64,000 nt of DNA from Pararheinheimera marina (GTDB lineage Bacteria > Pseudomonadota > Gammaproteobacteria > Enterobacterales > Alteromonadaceae), in NCBI RefSeq assembly GCF_042654345.1, contig NZ_JBHSGB010000017.1, positions 1 through 64,000 of the forward strand, read 5' to 3'. Under the pieces are notes generated by a model that saw only the letters and a list, made by a program, of their open reading frames with translations, ran no database searches and was not told the origin of the DNA. Shown piece after piece: positions 53,062 to 62,584 of the stretch. The stretch's first letter is position 1. Each line of letters begins with the position of its first letter. The position numbers and the translations under genes are program-made.

Positions 53062-53089
53062 ATCATAACAGTTATTTTGCCCCGATCAA
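53062..53089 (-). promoter_or_regulatory. sigma70 promoter of the small RNA
   Basis: On the minus strand -35 TTGATC (53084-53089), 16-nt spacer, -10 TATGAT (53062-53067). The start is expected near 53055. No gene start lies downstream, only the structured RNA. Confidence 0.75.
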
Positions 53090-53095
53090 CACCCA

Positions 53096-53114
53096 AATGA
53101 GAATTTATCGCATT
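53096..53114. promoter_or_regulatory. Fur-box-like site 2
   Basis: AATGAGAATTTATCGCATT matches 13 of 19 consensus positions. It lies just upstream of the -35, so two sites bracket the promoter. Confidence 0.45.
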
Positions 53115-53117
53115 TAT

Positions 53118-53885
53118 TTATAAAGCTCTCAGCAACAAGTGCTGATAGCGGCCAAGTGAAGCATAAGGTTCCTGCCGGTTAAACATCAGTTCGACCTGCA
53201 ATAACTGCTCGTACTCAGTTTCTTGCTCTGAGCGGTCTCTCAGGTAATCGTGAAAACAACGCACGCCGGTTTTTTGCACAATGTCAAAACCGGCCTGCTG
53301 GCACCACAGCTCTACCTGTTGAGGTTGCAGTGGGTTCTGCGGGCTTAACCTGACTTTCTTTTTGTAGGTTAAATCACGCAGCACATAGTTAAAGTTGCCA
53401 TAAATAATATTGCTCAATCGTTTGGCGTCTTTGTTATAGAACATCAGTGACACCAGGCCGCCGGGCTCCACCAGCTGATGCAGTTGAGCAATGGCTTCGG
53501 CCGGATCTTCCAGCCATTCCAATACGGCATGGCATAACACCACTGGAAAGGCCGGCCAGCCCTGTGCCGTCAGTTGTTGCAGAGGCAGTTGGTGGCACTG
53601 GATCTGCAGCTGTTGCTGTGCTGCCCGCTCTTTAGCGAGCTCCAGCATCTCTGCCGACAGGTCCGTCAGTGTCAGCTGGTGGCCACGACTGGCCAGTTCC
53701 AGCGCCAGCTGGCCCTGCCCGGCTCCGACATCCAGGATCCGGCAGTTTGACGCCAGCTCAGGTCGTTCCAGTAAGTCACGCAGTAACACCGCCTGGCGTA
53801 ATTTGCCTTTGCTGGTTTCATAGATATTTTTCGCAAACTTGACGGCGATGCCATCAAAGCTTTGATCATGGATTTTCTTTGTCAC
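53118..53885 (-). CDS. cmoM: tRNA 5-carboxymethoxyuridine methyltransferase
   Basis: 255 residues (E. coli CmoM/SmtA 261). The SAM-binding motif is LDVGAGQGQLALELA, followed by LFHAVLEWLEDP-like VLCHAVLEWLEDP and GGLVSLMFYNKD; the C-terminus GVRCFHDYLRD and RQEPYASLGRY is the family signature. It methylates cmo5U34 to mcmo5U34 in tRNAs. I chose the GTG at 53885 (GAGG 6 nt upstream) by alignment with E. coli. An ATG far upstream would add 78 unrelated residues lying across ybgI. It ends the glycosyltransferase-ybgI-cmoM group. Confidence 0.93.
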   Translation of the reverse strand: MTKKIHDQSFDGIAVKFAKNIYETSKGKLRQAVLLRDLLERPELASNCRILDVGAGQGQLALELASRGHQLTLTDLSAEMLELAKERAAQQQLQIQCHQLPLQQLTAQGWPAFPVVLCHAVLEWLEDPAEAIAQLHQLVEPGGLVSLMFYNKDAKRLSNIIYGNFNYVLRDLTYKKKVRLSPQNPLQPQQVELWCQQAGFDIVQKTGVRCFHDYLRDRSEQETEYEQLLQVELMFNRQEPYASLGRYQHLLLRAL

Positions 53886-53892
53886 TACGACC

Positions 53893-54657
53893 TCAAGCCG
53901 GATTATCGATATCAATAAACTGACAACTGATGCCGGTTTGCGCGGCGATATAGTCGGCCAAAGCGGCGACACCATAACGTTCCGTCGCGTGATGGCCTGC
54001 GGCGATAAAATCGATGCCAAGTTCTCTTGAGCTGTGGATGGTCTGCTCAGACACTTCGCCGCTGATAAACAGATCAGCGCCAGCTTCATACGCGGCATCA
54101 ATGTACGACTGGCCGCCACCAGTACACCAGGCCAGAGTGCGGACGGGCCTGTCTAGCACAGCATTGTGCAACACGCCGCGCCCCAGCTGCTGCTCCAGAC
54201 GGTGGGCAATGGCGGCGGCCGGAACGGCGTCGGTCAGCGTCCCTTGCATTAACACACCAGCTGGGCTCACCGCCGCAACCGCAGACCACTGCGTCAGGCC
54301 AAGTTTCTGCGCCAGCTGAGCATTGTTGCCAAGCACCGGGTGCACATCCAGCGGTAAATGGTAGGCCAGCAGGTTGATGTCGTGGCGCAGCAGGGTTTGC
54401 AGCCGGCGTTTTTTCATGCCGGTGATTTGCGGAGTTTCGTTTTTCCAGAAGTAACCGTGATGCACCAACACGGCATCCGCGCTCAGCTCAACCGCTTTAT
54501 CCAATAACGCCTGCGACGCGGTGACACCGGCGACAATCCGGCGGATTTCGGCTTTGCCTTCGACTTGTAAGCCGTTTGGGCAATAGTCGCGAATTAGATG
54601 ACTCTGCAATTGTTGTTCAATTAACGCCAACAACTCAGTACGTCCAATACAACTCAT
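53893..54657 (-). CDS. ybgI: Nif3-like dinuclear metal protein YbgI
   Basis: 254 residues (E. coli YbgI 247). The metal-binding His/Glu residues lie in VHHGYFWKNE, LLAYHLPLDVHP and AAGHHATERYG. In this family a toroidal hexamer holds two metal ions per subunit. The physiological substrate is debated. The ATG at 54657 overlaps the end of the glycosyltransferase by 4 bp. It is 7 bp from cmoM. Confidence 0.93.
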   Translation of the reverse strand: MSCIGRTELLALIEQQLQSHLIRDYCPNGLQVEGKAEIRRIVAGVTASQALLDKAVELSADAVLVHHGYFWKNETPQITGMKKRRLQTLLRHDINLLAYHLPLDVHPVLGNNAQLAQKLGLTQWSAVAAVSPAGVLMQGTLTDAVPAAAIAHRLEQQLGRGVLHNAVLDRPVRTLAWCTGGGQSYIDAAYEAGADLFISGEVSEQTIHSSRELGIDFIAAGHHATERYGVAALADYIAAQTGISCQFIDIDNPA

Positions 54658-55895
54658 GATGACTTCTCCTGTTGCAGCGCAGCAAGTTTGGTTTTGGCTT
54701 CTATCCACTGCGCCATATATTGGGTGCTGCGCTGATGATGCAAATTCAGCATAGCGCCGGTAAAGTTGTGCAGCCGGTGTGCCGGCAAATTCTCCAGCAC
54801 CTGCATCAGGGCTTGCCAGAACCGCTCGGCCTGCTCAGGCCCAAAACGCTGCTGCGCGACCACCAACCCCAACTGTTGTTTCTGCCGCCACAGCTCCCGC
54901 TCCTGATACAAAGCAACCACAGCCTCAATCAGTTGTTGGTCCTGTTCAGCCACTGCACCTGGCCAGTCGTCGGACCCGGCAATCCCCTCAGCCCCCACTG
55001 GCGTGGTGATACTGGGGGTGCCTGTCAGCATGGCTTCCACCAGTTTGCCTTTTAACCCAGCACCAAACGGCAGTGGTGCCAGCAACAAGCGCGCATCGCG
55101 CAGCACCTGCGCTGAATCATCGGCCCAGCCTTTGATATGAAACCCCTGTTTAGGTGCATGTAACTGGCTGGCTTTTGGCGGCGGATAGGCACCATAGATA
55201 TGCAGTTCCGCCTGCGGCAGGCGTTGTCGTAATTGCGGCCACAAACGTTTCAGCCATAGCACCGTCTGCCAATTGGGTTCATGACGAAAGTTGCCGATAA
55301 ACACCAGGTGGCGACGAGAATCAAAGTCAGTCAATTCGGTTGGGAACTGTTCAAACCAAAACGGGCAATAATGCAACAAAGCGGCGGGCAGGCTAAATTG
55401 ATGCTGCAGCAACTGCAGTTCGGTCTCGGAAATAATCAGGCTAAGGTCACAGCGGTAAATAGCCGCCACCTCCCGCTGCGCAGTTTCGCCCAGTAAATCG
55501 GTGGCGGAAACTGGCCGGCCAGCCTTAAATGCCTGATGCCGGGCCTGACGCAAAAAATGCAGATCTTCAGTATCGAGCAACCGCAACGCTTGCGGGCAGA
55601 CTTTCGCCACCCGCCAGCCAAATTGTTCTTCCAGCATAAAACGGTCAAACATCACCACGGTCGGCTGCCAGTCAGCCAGTTGATGCTCCAGACCACTGTC
55701 ATTCAGCTGCACCTGCTGCTCTTCAATGCCGAACGAAGGTAAATCGACACGGTGTGGACCTGGCTCTGCCGGACTGGCAAAAATAACCCGCCAGCCTTTT
55801 TGCCGGAACAGTTTCAGTAAGGCCAGCATACGCCAGCCCGCTGCCGATGAATTCGGCTCCGGCCAGACATAGCCAAGTACCAGCAGAGTTTGCAT
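54654..55895 (-). CDS. glycosyltransferase, GT4-like
   Basis: 413 residues, two Rossmann domains (GT-B). The N-terminus LLVLGYVWPEPNSSAAGWRM and the C-terminal donor site LAPLPFGAGLKGKLVEAMLTGTPSITT are typical of group 1 glycosyltransferases. It may act on a surface or lipid-linked glycan, but no such cluster is nearby. The donor is unknown. The ATG at 55895 has no strong ribosome binding site. It is the first gene of the group with ybgI and cmoM. Confidence 0.85.
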   Translation of the reverse strand: MQTLLVLGYVWPEPNSSAAGWRMLALLKLFRQKGWRVIFASPAEPGPHRVDLPSFGIEEQQVQLNDSGLEHQLADWQPTVVMFDRFMLEEQFGWRVAKVCPQALRLLDTEDLHFLRQARHQAFKAGRPVSATDLLGETAQREVAAIYRCDLSLIISETELQLLQHQFSLPAALLHYCPFWFEQFPTELTDFDSRRHLVFIGNFRHEPNWQTVLWLKRLWPQLRQRLPQAELHIYGAYPPPKASQLHAPKQGFHIKGWADDSAQVLRDARLLLAPLPFGAGLKGKLVEAMLTGTPSITTPVGAEGIAGSDDWPGAVAEQDQQLIEAVVALYQERELWRQKQQLGLVVAQQRFGPEQAERFWQALMQVLENLPAHRLHNFTGAMLNLHHQRSTQYMAQWIEAKTKLAALQQEKSS

Positions 55896-56028
55896 CTGTC
55901 ACCACTGTAAAAAAGCGCACAGTTTACCTTGTCCGGCTCAAAAGCACGACTGCTGTCGCCGATGAAAAGCTCTGGCTGGCACAACCAGTCCGGTGTTAGG
56001 ATCCACACAGACTTTTTAAGGACAGCAC

Positions 56029-56655
56029 ATGCAGCTCACCAGATACAGTAAAGTAGAAGAAATAAGCCACAGCATCAGTCATGGGTTGGGCTTTGCCGCC
56101 AGTGTCGCCGGTTTAGTGTTGATGCTGCTGGCCAGTCATGATGGCTGGCAATTGGCCAGCGCTTTGGTGTTTGGCCTGAGTCTGTGCCTGCTGTACGCCA
56201 GCTCCACCTGCTACCACGCCTGCCAGACAGACAGCTGGAAACTGACGCTGCGCAAACTCGACCACTGCGCCATCTTTATTCTGATCGCCGGTACTTACAC
56301 CCCTTTTACGCTGATTAGTCTGCGTGAACACGGCGGCTGGTGGCTGTTTGGTGTGGTCTGGGCCATCGCCCTGCTTGGCGTGATCCTCAAACTCTTTACC
56401 ACCGGCAAGCTACAAAAATTATCCGTGGCGATGTATCTGCTGATGGGCTGGCTGATATTGGTTAAACTCGACCCAATGCTGGCTCAGGTCAGCAATGCCG
56501 GCTTGTGGTGGTTGCTGGCCGGCGGCCTTTGTTACTCACTTGGTGTGCTGTTCTACGTCAGAAAATCCATGTATATGCACCACCTGATCTGGCATCTGTT
56601 TGTGCTGGCAGGCAGCCTCTGCCACTTTGTGGCGGTGTACCTCTACGTGCTCTAA
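56029..56655 (+). CDS. trhA: hemolysin III / PAQR-family membrane protein TrhA
   Basis: 208 residues with seven membrane segments. EEISHSISHGLGF, the His-rich STCYHAC and the C-terminal HHLIWHLFVLAGSLCHF contain the zinc His residues of the PAQR superfamily. In E. coli, TrhA affects membrane energetics and lipid homeostasis. The ATG at 56029 follows AAGGACA. It ends 6 bp before the convergent kinase gene, with no terminator between them. Confidence 0.93.
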   Translation: MQLTRYSKVEEISHSISHGLGFAASVAGLVLMLLASHDGWQLASALVFGLSLCLLYASSTCYHACQTDSWKLTLRKLDHCAIFILIAGTYTPFTLISLREHGGWWLFGVVWAIALLGVILKLFTTGKLQKLSVAMYLLMGWLILVKLDPMLAQVSNAGLWWLLAGGLCYSLGVLFYVRKSMYMHHLIWHLFVLAGSLCHFVAVYLYVL

Positions 56656-56661
56656 GCCGCT

Positions 56662-59600
56662 TTATTCGGCAGATTCGGCCAGAGCCAGTTCAAACCAAAA
56701 GGTGCTGCCCTGGCCTGTCTGGCTGTAAAAACCAATCTGTCCGTGGTGGGCTTCAATAATGGTTTTACAAATAGTCAGGCCTAGGCCTGTGCCTTCAGCC
56801 TTGCGGCTGCTGGAACTGTCGGCCTGAGAGAATTTTTCAAACACCCTGCTGCGGAATTCATCGCTGATGCCACAGCCCTCATCCTGCACTTCCAAATGCG
56901 CTTTAGTGTCTTTGGCATACAACTCAATCCGGATACCTTGACCTGGCTCAGAAAACTTAATGGCGTTTGACAGTAAGTTGTCCAGTACCTGCGTCAGACG
57001 GTTTGGATCGGCGAACACGACGCACGACTGCAGTTTCATGTCGATGCGGATCTGGTATTCATTGGCATAGGGGGTTAATGCAGCCACCGCATCTTCAACC
57101 AAACTGGCTAAATCCAACTGCCGCTGATGTAATTGAAAATGACCAGATTCAAATTTCTGCACATCAAGTAAATCATTGATCAAATTAGACAGCCGCTCGG
57201 CGTTTCCTAACGCCGTCTGCAACAGTTGCTGATAATGTTCAGACGATGGCAATACCGCACCTGAGGCCACTAAGCCAACAGCACCGCGAATGGAGGTTAG
57301 CGGCGTCCGCAACTCATGGCTGACTGTCGAGATAAACTCGTCTTTCAACCGGTTGAGTCGAGTCAACTCATGATTATTTTCGGCCAGCTTCGCCAGGCTA
57401 TGTTCCAACTGGCGTGACCTTAACGACAGGGTCACTGAACTGTCTTCCAGTTGTTTGGTCCGTTGTGTCACCATTGTTTCCAGTGCGAGTTGGGTATTGG
57501 CGCGCTCTTGCACCGATTGCTGCAGCAGCTTATTAATTTGACGGATATGCCGTAATCGGTAGGCATGCACGGCAATGATCAGCAGTACTACCAGCCCAAC
57601 TGCCAGCGCAATGATCTCAACGCGTTGCCACCAATGCGGTAATACCCGAATATGCACAGCCCTCTCTTCAAGGGTAAACAGGCCATGTTGGTTCGAACCA
57701 CGAAAGACAAAACGATACTCTCCTGCAGCTAACTGATGGTACAGCACCTTCGTCGGACCCTGACCGTATTGCCATTCGGCGTCCATCCCTTCGAGCCGAT
57801 AAATGTATTGGTTCCGCGCCGGGTCATGGTAATCCAGACTGGTTAACCTCAGCTCAAGCCCCTGCCCCGGTTCAAGCACAAGGTCTGGCCAGGCTACCTG
57901 CATAATGCTGGGTTTCAGCTGCTTAGTGCCTATACGGATCTCACTGATACGGACTTGAGGTGCGTGTTGATTCAATTGCAGCTCAGCGGGTTTGACGACG
58001 GCGAGTCCGGTAGAGGTACCGAAGTACAGTTCGCCATCAGGTGACGCAGACAAAACTTTAAACAACATTTCATCATTGTTCAGTCCGTCTGACGGACCGA
58101 AAACCACCAATTGATTTTTGTTGATGTTCTTAAGCTTCAGTCCCTTCGATGTCATCAACCAGATATTTTGCAGCTCATCGGTGTAGGCACCGAGCAAGGG
58201 GACATCGGCGCTTCCGAACTGAGCGGAAAGGTCCGTCACCAGTTTGTTTTCTGTATCAACCAACAGCAATTGCTCTGAACTGCATAACAGAACCGTTTGA
58301 CCCGGGCCTTTGGCGATGCACTGGATATCGGTGTATTGTTCACTGTCTGGCAGATTGAGGTACTGCTTCAGGCTCAGCAGCTGCCCGCTGCGGGTATCCA
58401 ACACAAAAGTGCCAGAATAACGGGTGCCAATCCAAAGCTTCTGGTCAATCATCTCCATACTCTGAACCGCATCACCCAAGATCTGCTCAAGCTCTTTGTT
58501 CAGGAATTGTTTCGCCTGGCCATCCGCGGCAATTTGTACGACCCCTCCCTGCCACAAGCCCAACCAAAGGCTGCCATCCAGAGAGCTCTGCACATCCCTG
58601 ACATTCAGTAAGATTGGAGGGATCTGCCCGGCCTGTGCCTGCCATGGATAGAGGCGGCCCTGTACTTCATCCACCTGCAACAACCCGGTATCCGTTCCAA
58701 CCCAAAGTCGGCCCTGCTGATCACGCCGTATCGCATTGACACGGCTCTGTAATGGAAAAGCCTGAACCGCCTTGTGCTGGCGATTGATACGATACAAAGC
58801 ATCTGAGGTTCCTAACCACAGGTCGGATTTTTCTGCCAGCACAGCGGTTGGCACTTTCTGAGCAACCTCCGCCAGTTCAGGCCCCCAGCGTCGCAAACTG
58901 CTGAACGCTGACTCAGTGTAACGACCGTAGAACAAGCCTTTTTCCCGACTACCAGCCCACAAGACTCCACTGCGGTCAATGAACAGACTGCGTACATTCA
59001 CGCCTGGTAATAATACCTCGCCTTGTTCAAACGGCATCAAGCGGAAATCTTTTGTATCAAATCTGTAGATACCGTCAAAGGTGGCCAGCAGTAAGCGCTG
59101 GCTGTCAGGTTCATCCATCACGGCATTAATTAGCGGAAAATCATCAGGCAAACGCATTTGCACCGCATGCATAGTGCGGGAGTCCAGCGCGATCAGTCGG
59201 TTTCTGGCCACCACCCACAGCAGGTTGCCTTGCCGGTGCAAAGCGCGGATTTCTGTGGCTATTAATTCAGGGATCTGTACGGCAGCACTCAGCCCTGCCG
59301 AATCACTGTACCAATGCAGTCCCTGGCTGGTTGCTATCCATACCCGGCCATCCGGACTCTGGCTGAACGCCCAAACACGCTGGGAGACCAACGGAAGTTC
59401 TTGTTCCATACCACCGATGGAGTGCAGGCGGCCATCGGGATCCAGCCGCTGTAAGCCATCCCGGGAACCAATCCAGAGGCGTTTTTGTGAGTCCTTATAG
59501 AGGGATTGAATAAAGTTACTCTGCAGCGCCAGGGCTGAATCTGTTCCGGTTGAGTAATGCTGTATTGACCCGTTGCTGATGGTCAGCCGGTTTAACCCCA

Positions 59601-59922
59601 TACCCCAGGTGCCAAGCCATAATTCGTCTTCGCTCAGCAGCATGGCGTCAATATCTGGCACAGTCCGAGGGCCAGAGGCAGAAGCCAGCCCAATATCAAA
59701 GGCTTCGAATCGGCCACCGTCATACCTTAATAAGCCAGTGTTGGTCGACCCAAACCAGATATACCCTGCGTCATCCTGCAGAATCTGGTAAATACTGGTA
59801 TTGGGCAAACCATCATCCACAATCAATCGGGTCATTTCAGCCTTGAGGCTAAAGGTGACACTAAACACTATCAGGGGGAGCAGCCATAGGATCCGGAGCA
59901 GTTTATTCAATTCTGGCGCCAT
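56662..59922 (-). CDS. two-component propeller sensor histidine kinase (orphan)
   Basis: 1086 residues. In order: signal-anchor/signal peptide (LLRILWLLPLIVFSVTFS), about a dozen reg_prop blades forming two propellers (for example YIWFGSTNTGLLRYDG, RLWIGSRDGLQRLDPDG, RLWVGTDTGLLQVD), a Y_Y_Y domain (about 690-760), one transmembrane helix (VEIIALAVGLVVLLIIAVHA), HisKA with H869 in FISTVSHELRTPL, and HATPase with NLLSNAIKFS and GTGLGLTICK. Unlike many Bacteroidetes relatives, it has no receiver or AraC domain at the end. No response regulator is adjacent. I chose the ATG at 59922 because the signal sequence follows; an upstream in-frame ATG at 60039 would add 39 residues. The ligand is unknown. 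Confidence 0.88.
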   Translation of the reverse strand: MAPELNKLLRILWLLPLIVFSVTFSLKAEMTRLIVDDGLPNTSIYQILQDDAGYIWFGSTNTGLLRYDGGRFEAFDIGLASASGPRTVPDIDAMLLSEDELWLGTWGMGLNRLTISNGSIQHYSTGTDSALALQSNFIQSLYKDSQKRLWIGSRDGLQRLDPDGRLHSIGGMEQELPLVSQRVWAFSQSPDGRVWIATSQGLHWYSDSAGLSAAVQIPELIATEIRALHRQGNLLWVVARNRLIALDSRTMHAVQMRLPDDFPLINAVMDEPDSQRLLLATFDGIYRFDTKDFRLMPFEQGEVLLPGVNVRSLFIDRSGVLWAGSREKGLFYGRYTESAFSSLRRWGPELAEVAQKVPTAVLAEKSDLWLGTSDALYRINRQHKAVQAFPLQSRVNAIRRDQQGRLWVGTDTGLLQVDEVQGRLYPWQAQAGQIPPILLNVRDVQSSLDGSLWLGLWQGGVVQIAADGQAKQFLNKELEQILGDAVQSMEMIDQKLWIGTRYSGTFVLDTRSGQLLSLKQYLNLPDSEQYTDIQCIAKGPGQTVLLCSSEQLLLVDTENKLVTDLSAQFGSADVPLLGAYTDELQNIWLMTSKGLKLKNINKNQLVVFGPSDGLNNDEMLFKVLSASPDGELYFGTSTGLAVVKPAELQLNQHAPQVRISEIRIGTKQLKPSIMQVAWPDLVLEPGQGLELRLTSLDYHDPARNQYIYRLEGMDAEWQYGQGPTKVLYHQLAAGEYRFVFRGSNQHGLFTLEERAVHIRVLPHWWQRVEIIALAVGLVVLLIIAVHAYRLRHIRQINKLLQQSVQERANTQLALETMVTQRTKQLEDSSVTLSLRSRQLEHSLAKLAENNHELTRLNRLKDEFISTVSHELRTPLTSIRGAVGLVASGAVLPSSEHYQQLLQTALGNAERLSNLINDLLDVQKFESGHFQLHQRQLDLASLVEDAVAALTPYANEYQIRIDMKLQSCVVFADPNRLTQVLDNLLSNAIKFSEPGQGIRIELYAKDTKAHLEVQDEGCGISDEFRSRVFEKFSQADSSSSRKAEGTGLGLTICKTIIEAHHGQIGFYSQTGQGSTFWFELALAESAE

Positions 59923-60098
59923 CCGAACTTGATTCCCTATCAGCAACAAAGAGTAGAAGTCGTAAAGAAACAATACCATAGCAACGCAGATTTCCCAGTC
60001 TTGAGGCATAAATTCTGACCATCTGCTTTCACTGAGCATTGCAATCCCCTAGAATCGGCCCCATAAAGCAAGCAAATCCATGAATTGCGGAGTAAAGC

Positions 60099-61055
60099 AT
60101 GTCGGAAATTAAACACAGCCGTTTATTAATTTTAGGCTCAGGCCCTGCGGGCTACACAGCGGCCGTGTACGCAGCACGCGCCAATTTGCAACCCGTGTTA
60201 CTGACAGGCATGCAGGCCGGTGGCCAGCTGACCACCACTACTGAAGTGGAAAACTGGCCGGGCGACCCACACGGTTTGACCGGCCCGGCACTGATGGACC
60301 GGATGAAAGCCCATGCCGAAACCTTTAATACGGAAATTCTGTTTGACCATATCCATACCGTAAACCTGCAGCAACGCCCTTTCCTGTTAACAGGCGATAA
60401 TGGTCAATACAGCTGTGATGCGTTGGTCATAGCCACTGGTGCTTCGGCAAAATACCTGGGGCTTCCGTCTGAGCAGGCCTACAGTGGCCGCGGTGTATCC
60501 GCCTGCGCCACCTGTGATGGTTTCTTTTACCGCAATCAGAAAGTTGCCGTTATCGGTGGTGGCAACACAGCGGTGGAAGAAGCGCTGTACCTGTCCAATA
60601 TCGCCGCAGAGGTTCACCTGGTGCACCGTCGTGACAGCTTTAAAGCCGAAAAAATTCTGATTGACCGCCTGATGGCCAAAGTGGAATCCGGCAACATTAA
60701 ACTTCACCTGCACCGCGAGCTGGAAGAAGTGCTGGGCGATGATATGGGCGTGAATGGAATGCGGTTAAAATCAACCAACGGCCAGCCTTCAGAAGATGTT
60801 GCTGTTGCCGGAGTCTTTATTGCCATTGGCCACAAACCCAACACCGACATTTTTGCCGGTCAGCTCGAAATGAACAACGGCTACCTGAAAGTCCAAAGCG
60901 GTACCGAAGGCAATGCAACCCAGACCAGCATTAAGGGCGTTTTTGCTGCAGGCGACGTCGCCGACCATATCTACCGTCAGGCCATTACCTCTGCGGGCAG
61001 TGGTTGTATGGCGGCATTGGATGCCGAGCGTTATCTGGATGCATTAAGTAAATAA
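60099..61055 (+). CDS. trxB: thioredoxin reductase
   Basis: 318 residues (E. coli 321). The FAD loop LILGSGPAGYTAAVYAARA is at 9-28, the redox site C136-A-T-C139 follows, then the NADPH loop VIGGGNTAVEEALYLS and the C-terminal FAD motif GVFAAGDVADH. It reduces thioredoxin with NADPH. The aat gene follows 16 bp later. The trxB-aat-bpt-infA-clpA order is close to that in E. coli. Confidence 0.98.
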   Translation: MSEIKHSRLLILGSGPAGYTAAVYAARANLQPVLLTGMQAGGQLTTTTEVENWPGDPHGLTGPALMDRMKAHAETFNTEILFDHIHTVNLQQRPFLLTGDNGQYSCDALVIATGASAKYLGLPSEQAYSGRGVSACATCDGFFYRNQKVAVIGGGNTAVEEALYLSNIAAEVHLVHRRDSFKAEKILIDRLMAKVESGNIKLHLHRELEEVLGDDMGVNGMRLKSTNGQPSEDVAVAGVFIAIGHKPNTDIFAGQLEMNNGYLKVQSGTEGNATQTSIKGVFAAGDVADHIYRQAITSAGSGCMAALDAERYLDALSK

Positions 61056-61071
61056 GGTAGTGGCGGACTCT

Positions 61072-61794
61072 ATGGTGATTTATCTTCCCGAGTTGTCCGC
61101 CGATCCCAGTCAGTTCCCATCTCCAGACCGAGCCCTGTCCGAACCGGATGGCTTGCTCGCCATGGGCGGGGACTTGTCAGTCCCCCGTCTGCAACAGGCT
61201 TATCAACAAGGCATTTTCCCGTGGTTCAGCGAGGGCGATCCTTTGTTGTGGTGGAGCCCATCCATTCGTGCAACCTTTGAACCTGACACACTAAAAATCA
61301 ACCGCAGCTTGCGAAAACAACTGAGCAAAAGCCAGTACCGGGTTTTACTTAATCAGCATTTTGCCGCCGTGGTCCAGGGCTGCAGTGAGCCACGCCCCAG
61401 CCAGGCTGGCACCTGGATTTTACCGCCGATGCAACAGGCGTACCTGGAGTTGCATCAGGCTGGTCTGGCCCATTCGGTGGAAGTCTGGCGGGATGACGAG
61501 CTGGTTGGTGGCTGCTATGGTGTACAGACAGGATTGCTGTTTTGTGGTGAGTCGATGTTTAACCGCGAAGCAAACGCTGCCAAAGTGGCTTTGTGCGCGC
61601 TGCAGTACCAATTGCAACGTTTTGGTGGTGGCTGGATAGACTGCCAGTTAATGAACCCTTTTCTACAGCAACTTGGTGCCACGACCATCAGCCGTGCTGA
61701 CTACCTGCAACGGCTGTCTGACCTCGGCCAAGACTCACTTGCCCCTGGCTGCTGGGCCGCCACAGAATTACCGGAGTCGTGGTGGTATGAGTGA
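61072..61794 (+). CDS. aat: leucyl/phenylalanyl-tRNA-protein transferase
   Basis: 240 residues. FPSPDRALSEPDGLLAMGGDLS, FPWFSEGDPLLWWSPSIRA and SMFNREANAAKVAL are Aat signatures. It adds Leu or Phe to N-terminal Arg/Lys of proteins, marking them for ClpAP. The ATG at 61072 follows GGCGGA; a GTG at 61060 is an alternative four codons earlier. It overlaps bpt by 8 bp. The substrate adaptor's target clpA is encoded close by. Confidence 0.96.
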   Translation: MVIYLPELSADPSQFPSPDRALSEPDGLLAMGGDLSVPRLQQAYQQGIFPWFSEGDPLLWWSPSIRATFEPDTLKINRSLRKQLSKSQYRVLLNQHFAAVVQGCSEPRPSQAGTWILPPMQQAYLELHQAGLAHSVEVWRDDELVGGCYGVQTGLLFCGESMFNREANAAKVALCALQYQLQRFGGGWIDCQLMNPFLQQLGATTISRADYLQRLSDLGQDSLAPGCWAATELPESWWYE

Positions 61795-62488
61795 CCTGAA
61801 ACTGGGTGTCAGTTACCCGCAGCAATGCCATTACCTGCTCGATCAGCAAGAACGCTTGCTGTTCACCCTGCCCGACCAACCCATAAGCATGGCGCTTTAC
61901 CAGCAACTGATCAGTTACAACTTCCGCCGCAGCGGTGACCAGCTGTACACCACCTACTGCGATCAGTGCCGGGCTTGCCAGTCGGTTCGGCTGGATATGC
62001 AGGAATTCAGTTTCAGCCGGTCCCAACGTCGTTTGTGGCAACGCGCAAAAGCCGCAGGCTGGTCGTACCGCCTGAGTCAGGCACCAGATGAACAGCGTTA
62101 TTACCCACTTTACCAGCGCTACATCGAATCCAAACATCGCGACGGCAGCATGTGGCCGCCCAATCAGGAACAGATGCGATACCTCTGGCAAAGCGCGTGG
62201 CAACAGGTTGTCTTTCTTGAACAATACCTGCAGCAGGAGCTGGTGGGTGTCACAGTGGTGGATCAGCTCTTTGGCATTTGTTCTGCCGTCTACAGCTTTT
62301 ATCAGTGGCCCCATAAACTAAGCCTGGGCCAACTGGCGGTACTTGCATTGGCTGACCACTGCCAAAAGGAGGCCATCCAGTACATCTATCTAGGTTACTA
62401 TGTCGCTGACTGCACCAAAATGAATTACAAGGACAAGTTCCGCCCCCAACAACGTTTTATTGAAGGAAAATGGCAACACTTCGGTTAA
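61787..62488 (+). CDS. bpt: aspartate/glutamate leucyltransferase Bpt
   Basis: 233 residues of the ATE1-like family. The Cys cluster is YTTYCDQCRACQSVRLD. SKHRDGSMWPP and YLGYYVADCTKMNYKDKFRP are family hallmarks. It transfers Leu to N-terminal Asp/Glu, extending the N-degron pathway. The bpt-aat pairing is standard where both exist. The ATG at 61787 lies inside the end of aat, so it is translationally coupled. Confidence 0.95.
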   Translation: MSDLKLGVSYPQQCHYLLDQQERLLFTLPDQPISMALYQQLISYNFRRSGDQLYTTYCDQCRACQSVRLDMQEFSFSRSQRRLWQRAKAAGWSYRLSQAPDEQRYYPLYQRYIESKHRDGSMWPPNQEQMRYLWQSAWQQVVFLEQYLQQELVGVTVVDQLFGICSAVYSFYQWPHKLSLGQLAVLALADHCQKEAIQYIYLGYYVADCTKMNYKDKFRPQQRFIEGKWQHFG

Positions 62489-62584
62489 ATCTGCCTCTGT
62501 TGCTTTACTTATGCGGTGGTTTTCGGCAAAATCTGCGGCAGTTTTTTGACCTGACGAATTTTTATAAGAGGCTGGCACGCTTAG

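Noticed and set aside
52689..53096. 135-codon minus-strand ORF over the small RNA and the PilZ-like gene
   Set aside because: It has no ribosome binding site, runs antisense to a real gene and crosses the strong terminator hairpin. The structured RNA explains the region better.
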